From Actinomycetes bacterium (GTDB lineage: Bacteria; Actinomycetota; Actinomycetes; Actinomycetales; Cellulomonadaceae), in the NCBI GenBank assembly GCA_023412515.1, contig JAEYNO010000156.1, positions 1 through 8,871 on the forward strand: a stretch of DNA of 8,871 bases. Direction: 5' to 3'. Under the pieces are notes generated by a model, which searched no databases, was not told the origin of the DNA, and was given only the letters and a program-made list of their open reading frames with translations. Position 1 is the first letter of the stretch, and every line of letters begins with the position of its first letter. Shown piece after piece: positions 5,387 through 8,871 of the stretch. A program made the translations under genes and the position numbers.

Positions 5387-5541
5387 GCACGAGCGACTCC
5401 GGGCAGCGCGCGGTGCCGTACTACTGCCCGTTCTGCGCGGGCGAGGACCTGTGGCCCGCGGGCGAGACACACGGGCAGTGGGAGTGCCGCACGTGCGCGC
5501 GGGCGTTCGCGCTGCGCTTCGTCGGGCTGGTGGCGCGGTGA
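5383..5541 (+). CDS. Small zinc-ribbon protein of the sulfate-reduction operon (52 aa)
   Basis: The protein has 52 residues. It shows YYCPFC (Cys15, Cys18) and WECRTC (Cys35, Cys38), two CxxC knuckles 16 residues apart, followed by ARAFALRFVGL; this is a rubredoxin/zinc-ribbon-like fold that should bind one Zn or Fe. It is too short for the supplied minimum and lies wholly inside the operon: ATGA overlaps the sulfite reductase stop and GTGA overlaps the cysH start. GGAGG lies seven bases upstream of its ATG. From memory, similar tiny proteins sit between sulfite reductase and cysH in other actinobacteria such as Streptomyces, with no assigned function. Possible roles are an electron-transfer or assembly partner of the sulfite reductase, a sulfide or metal carrier, or a regulator; none is shown by the sequence. 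Confidence 0.9.
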   Translation: MSTSDSGQRAVPYYCPFCAGEDLWPAGETHGQWECRTCARAFALRFVGLVAR

Positions 5542-6251
5542 GCGCGCCGGTGGCCGCGGGCCTGGCGGCCGACGAGCTGCGCGCGCTGGCCGAGCGCGCC
5601 GGCCGCGAGCTCGAGGGCGCCCACCCGGGCGACGTGCTGCGCTGGGCGCGGGACGCGTTCGGCGACGACCTCGTGCTGGCGTCGTCGATGGGCGACGAGG
5701 TCCTCGTCGACATCGCCGCGAAGGCCGTGCCGGGGATCGACGTGATCTTCCTCGACACGGGCTACCACTTCGCCGAGACGATCGGCACGCGCGACTACTA
5801 CGCGGCGTTCACCGACGTGCGGCTGCGCACCGTGCTGCCGCTGCGGACCGTCGCCGAGCAGGACGCCGAGCACGGCCCGCGGCTGCACGACCGCGACCCC
5901 GACCTGTGCTGCGCGCTGCGCAAGGTCGAGCCGCTCGAGCGCGGCCTCGCGCCGTACGCCGCGTGGATCACGGGCATGCGCCGCGAGGACGCGCCGACGC
6001 GCACCGACATCGCCGTCGTCGGGTGGGACGCGCGACGCGGCAAGGTCAAGCTCAACCCGCTCGCCGCGTGGACCGCGGACGACGTCGACGCGTACGTCGC
6101 CGAGCACCACGTCGTGCTCAACCCGCTGCGCGAGCTGGGGTACGCGTCGATCGGGTGCGCGCCGTGCACGCGCGCGGTGGCACCGGGCGAGGACCCGCGC
6201 GCGGGGCGCTGGGCGGGCAGGAACAAGACGGAATGCGGGCTGCACACATGA
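5538..6251 (+). CDS. cysH: CysH, adenylyl-sulfate (APS) reductase, [4Fe-4S] type
   Basis: CysH reduces activated sulfate to sulfite using thioredoxin. The 237-residue product keeps SSMGDEVL (a modified PP-loop), FLDTGYHFAET, and the iron-sulfur cysteines as DLCCALRK (Cys124, Cys125) and GCAPC (Cys207, Cys210). That set marks the APS-using branch (EC 1.8.4.10) rather than PAPS reductase, which lacks the four Cys. The catalytic cysteine is Cys233 in the C-terminal tail ECGLHT. The start is the GTG of a GTGA overlap with the zinc-ribbon gene; translational coupling is likely because the upstream ribosome site is weak. The APS type agrees with the absence of an APS kinase in the operon. Confidence 0.95.
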   Translation: MSAPVAAGLAADELRALAERAGRELEGAHPGDVLRWARDAFGDDLVLASSMGDEVLVDIAAKAVPGIDVIFLDTGYHFAETIGTRDYYAAFTDVRLRTVLPLRTVAEQDAEHGPRLHDRDPDLCCALRKVEPLERGLAPYAAWITGMRREDAPTRTDIAVVGWDARRGKVKLNPLAAWTADDVDAYVAEHHVVLNPLRELGYASIGCAPCTRAVAPGEDPRAGRWAGRNKTECGLHT

Positions 6252-7180
6252 CGACGACCACCACCTCCCTGCCGGCCGCGGCGCCGGCCCGGCTGACGCA
6301 GCTCGACGCGCTCGAGTCCGAGGGCGTCCACGTGATCCGCGAGGTCGCGGGCGAGTTCGAGCGCCCCGTCCTGCTGTTCTCGGGCGGCAAGGACTCGATC
6401 GTCATGCTGCACCTCGCGCGCAAGGCGTTCTGGCCCGCGCCGGTGCCGTTCCCGGTCATGCACGTCGACACCGGGCACAACTTCCCCGAGGTCATCGAGT
6501 ACCGCGACCGCACGGTCGCCGAGCTCGGCCTGCGCCTCGTGGTCGCGAGCGTGCAGGACGCGATCGACGACGGCCGCGTCGTGGAGCGGCCGGGCGGCTC
6601 GCGCAACCCGCTGCAGACCGTGCCGCTGCTCGACGCCATCACGGCGCACCGGTTCGACGCCGTGTTCGGCGGCGGACGGCGCGACGAGGAGAAGGCGCGT
6701 GCCAAGGAGCGCGTGTTCTCGCTGCGCGACGAGTTCGGGCAGTGGGACCCGCGCCGGCAGCGCCCTGAGCTGTGGGACCTGTACAACGGTCGCCACCGGC
6801 CGGGCGAGCACGTGCGCGTCTTCCCGCTGTCGAACTGGACCGAGCTCGACGTGTGGCGGTACGTCGAGCGCGAACGGATCGACCTGCCGTCGATCTACTA
6901 CACGCACGAGCGCGACGTGTTCGCGCGCGACGGCATGTGGCTGACCGCGGGCGACTGGGGCGGTCCGCGGCCCGACGAGCCGGTCGAGCGCCGTCGCGTG
7001 CGGTACCGCACGGTCGGCGACATGAGCTGCACGGGTGCGGTCGACTCGACCGCGGCGACCGTCGCCGACGTCATCGCCGAGGTCGCCGCGAGCCGCCTCA
7101 CCGAGCGCGGGGCCACCCGCGCGGACGACCGGGCCTCCGAGGCCGCCATGGAGGACCGCAAGCGCGAGGGGTACTTCTGA
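6248..7180 (+). CDS. cysD: CysD, sulfate adenylyltransferase small subunit
   Basis: CysD forms APS and pyrophosphate from ATP and sulfate, driven by GTP hydrolysis in partner CysN. The 310 residues match the family (about 300). Seen are LDALESEGVHVIREV near the N-terminus, the PP-loop SGGKDS (45-50), HVDTGHNFPE, FGGGRRDEEKARAKER, SNWTELDVWRY, the segment MSCTGAV and the characteristic C-terminus EDRKREGYF. The start ATG overlaps the cysH stop as ATGA. The Thr-rich first residues are the only unusual part. Confidence 0.96.
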   Translation: MTTTTTSLPAAAPARLTQLDALESEGVHVIREVAGEFERPVLLFSGGKDSIVMLHLARKAFWPAPVPFPVMHVDTGHNFPEVIEYRDRTVAELGLRLVVASVQDAIDDGRVVERPGGSRNPLQTVPLLDAITAHRFDAVFGGGRRDEEKARAKERVFSLRDEFGQWDPRRQRPELWDLYNGRHRPGEHVRVFPLSNWTELDVWRYVERERIDLPSIYYTHERDVFARDGMWLTAGDWGGPRPDEPVERRRVRYRTVGDMSCTGAVDSTAATVADVIAEVAASRLTERGATRADDRASEAAMEDRKREGYF

Positions 7181-8628
7181 TGGGCACGCACGCACCCGCC
7201 GACGTCCTCGACGCACCGGCAACCGGGGTCGACGACGGCCACGCGCGCCGCGACCTGCTGCGCCTGGCGACCGCCGGGTCGGTCGACGACGGCAAGAGCA
7301 CGCTCATCGGGCGGCTGCTCTACGACACGAAGTCCGTGCTGGCCGACCAGCTCTCCGCCGTCGAGCGCGCGACCGCGGCACGCGGCGGCGACGGCGGCGC
7401 GGTCGACCTCGCGCTGCTGACCGACGGCCTGCGCGCCGAACGTGAGCAGGGCATCACGATCGACGTCGCGTACCGGTACTTCTCGACCGCGCGTCGCGCG
7501 TTCGTGCTGGCGGACACGCCGGGGCACGTGCAGTACACGCGCAACATGGTCACGGGAGCGTCGACGGCCGAGCTCGCGATCGTGCTGGTCGACGCGCGCA
7601 AGGGCGTCCTGGAGCAGACGCGTCGGCACGCCGCGCTCACAGCGCTGCTGGGCGTGCCGCACGTCGTGCTCGCGGTCAACAAGATGGACCTGGTCGGCTT
7701 CGACGCCGCGACGTTCCGGTCGATCGCGCACGAGTTCGCCGACCACGCGCGCGTGCTCGGCCTGCCCGAGGTGCACGCGGTGCCGTTGTCGGCGCTCGAG
7801 GGCGACAACGTCGTCGAGCGGTCGGCGCGCACGCCCTGGTACGACGGCCCGACGCTGCTGGAGCTGCTCGAGGCCGTGCCGGTCGCGCGCGACGCGAGCA
7901 CCGAGCCGCTGCGCCTGCCCGTGCAGTACGTGATCCGCCCCCGCACCCCCGAGCACCCCGACTACCGGGGGTACGCGGGCAAGGTCGCGTCGGGCGTCGT
8001 GCGGGTGGGCGACGCGGTCCGCGTGCTGCCGTCGGGGCGGACCAGCCGCGTGGTCGGCATCGACACGTTCGACGGCCCCCTGACGGCGGCGGACGCCCCG
8101 CGGTCGGTCACCGTGCGCCTCGCCGACGACGTCGACGTCGCGCGCGGTGACGTGCTGGTCCCGGCCGACGAGCCGGTGCCGACCGGCCAGGACCTGGTCG
8201 GCACGGTCTGCTGGCTCACGGAACGGCGGTCGGTGCCCGGTGCGCGCGTGCTCGTGCGGATCGGCACGCGCACGGTGCGCGCGCTGCTGCGCGAGGTCGA
8301 CGCGCGGCTCGACGTCGACACGCTGACGGTCGAGCAGTGGGACCCGGTCGACACCGTGCGCACGATCGACGCGACCGACACCTCGACCGAGGCGGCGCCC
8401 CGCTCGCTCGGGCTCAACGCGATCGGCCGCGTGCGCCTGCGCCTGGCCGAGCCGGTGGTGCTGGACGACTACGCGACGCACCGACGCACGGGCGGTTTCC
8501 TCGTGGTCGACCCCGCCGACGGGTCGACGCTCGCGGCGGGCCTGGTCGGCCCGACCCTGCTGGACCGGCTGGTGCCCGTGCGCGCGGACGAGCGCGACGA
8601 CGACTGGCTCGCGGGGGCCGGGATATGA
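7180..8628 (+). CDS. cysN: CysN, sulfate adenylyltransferase GTPase subunit
   Basis: CysN is the EF-Tu-like GTPase that drives APS synthesis by CysD. The 482 residues hold G1 GSVDDGKST (33-41), G2-region EQGITIDVAYRYF, G3 DTPGH (112-116) and G4 NKMD (167-170), followed by the beta-barrel domains with FLVVDPADG close to the end. The length equals stand-alone CysN (E. coli 475) and there is no C-terminal APS kinase domain, unlike the CysNC fusions of mycobacteria. The start ATG shares one base with the cysD stop (TGATG), with GAGGGG eight bases upstream. The stop overlaps the next ATG. Confidence 0.96.
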   Translation: MGTHAPADVLDAPATGVDDGHARRDLLRLATAGSVDDGKSTLIGRLLYDTKSVLADQLSAVERATAARGGDGGAVDLALLTDGLRAEREQGITIDVAYRYFSTARRAFVLADTPGHVQYTRNMVTGASTAELAIVLVDARKGVLEQTRRHAALTALLGVPHVVLAVNKMDLVGFDAATFRSIAHEFADHARVLGLPEVHAVPLSALEGDNVVERSARTPWYDGPTLLELLEAVPVARDASTEPLRLPVQYVIRPRTPEHPDYRGYAGKVASGVVRVGDAVRVLPSGRTSRVVGIDTFDGPLTAADAPRSVTVRLADDVDVARGDVLVPADEPVPTGQDLVGTVCWLTERRSVPGARVLVRIGTRTVRALLREVDARLDVDTLTVEQWDPVDTVRTIDATDTSTEAAPRSLGLNAIGRVRLRLAEPVVLDDYATHRRTGGFLVVDPADGSTLAAGLVGPTLLDRLVPVRADERDDDWLAGAGI

Positions 8629-8871
8629 GCCCGCGCCACCCGCTGCTGCTCGACGTCACCGGGCGGCTGGTCGTGGTCGTCGGCGGAGGTCCGGTCGCGG
8701 CCCGCCGCGTGCGGGCGCTGCTGACGGACGGCGCCGTGGTCCGCCTCGTGGCGCCCGCGCTGTGCGAGGACCTCGCGGACCTCGCGGCCGCCGGTGCGCT
8801 CACGTGGCACGCGCGCGAGTACGCACCCGGCGACCTGGACGACGCGTGGCTCGTGCACACCGCCACGGGCG
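8625..8871 (+). CDS. cysG: Siroheme synthase, CysG N-terminal domain (partial, cut by window end)
   Basis: The 82 visible residues are the NAD-binding start of precorrin-2 dehydrogenase/sirohydrochlorin ferrochelatase (CysG N-terminal/Met8p family). The HPLLLDVTGRLVVVVGGG strand-turn is followed by PVAARR (23-28), then VRLVAPAL and a terminal VHTATG, where the family has its AATxD segment. The domain makes sirohydrochlorin and siroheme for the sulfite reductase at the head of the operon. Whether a C-terminal uroporphyrinogen-III methyltransferase domain follows cannot be seen. The start ATG overlaps the cysN stop as ATGA. Confidence 0.88.
   Translation, partial: MSPRHPLLLDVTGRLVVVVGGGPVAARRVRALLTDGAVVRLVAPALCEDLADLAAAGALTWHAREYAPGDLDDAWLVHTATG

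Noticed and set aside
3521..5758. Minus-strand open frame of 745 codons opposite sulfite reductase
   Set aside because: It is low-complexity and wholly opposite well-identified genes with clear family motifs, so it is a high-GC artefact.

Overview
This looks like a chromosomal window from a very high-GC actinobacterium, by eye roughly three-quarters G+C. I would guess Cellulomonas or a related Micrococcales lineage. The reasons are strong GC-ending codon bias, GTG starts, ATGA/GTGA gene overlaps, apparently leaderless genes and a mycobacterial-type ferredoxin sulfite reductase. The genus is inference; no marker gene fixes it.

Right half (about 3490 to the end, + strand): an assimilatory sulfate-reduction operon. 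The order is a short Cys-rich leader ORF, a tandem-hairpin region, siroheme/[4Fe-4S] sulfite reductase, a 52-residue zinc-ribbon protein, CysH (APS reductase), CysD and CysN (ATP sulfurylase), and the start of a CysG-type siroheme synthase cut by the window edge. Every gene junction from sulfite reductase to CysG overlaps by 1-4 bases, so translation is probably coupled. CysD/CysN activate sulfate to APS, CysH reduces APS to sulfite, the sulfite reductase makes sulfide, and CysG helps make its siroheme. No APS kinase (CysC) is present, which fits the direct APS route.

Left half (- strand): a ZapE/AFG1-type AAA+ ATPase (2238-3365) with a strong hairpin terminator behind it. Next comes an intergenic stretch of about 500 bp with lower GC, containing a candidate - strand promoter, an inverted repeat and stem-loops. 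It leads into a divergent CbiX/SirB-like chelatase-family protein (926-1741) and a divergent UreG-family GTPase (125-760). Both last proteins lack metal-ligand residues typical of their families.

The most interesting observation is the divergent zapE/sulfite-reductase intergenic region. A 27-codon ORF with six Cys codons is followed by several tandem hairpins that can also pair in mutually exclusive ways, just upstream of the sulfite reductase. All 18 Cys codons of the downstream genes in the window are TGC, while four of the six in the leader are TGT. This looks like cysteine-responsive attenuation, as described for poly-Cys leaderless short ORFs in mycobacteria. A second point of interest is the UreG-like/CbiX-like pair, which may be a metal-handling module distinct from canonical urease maturation.
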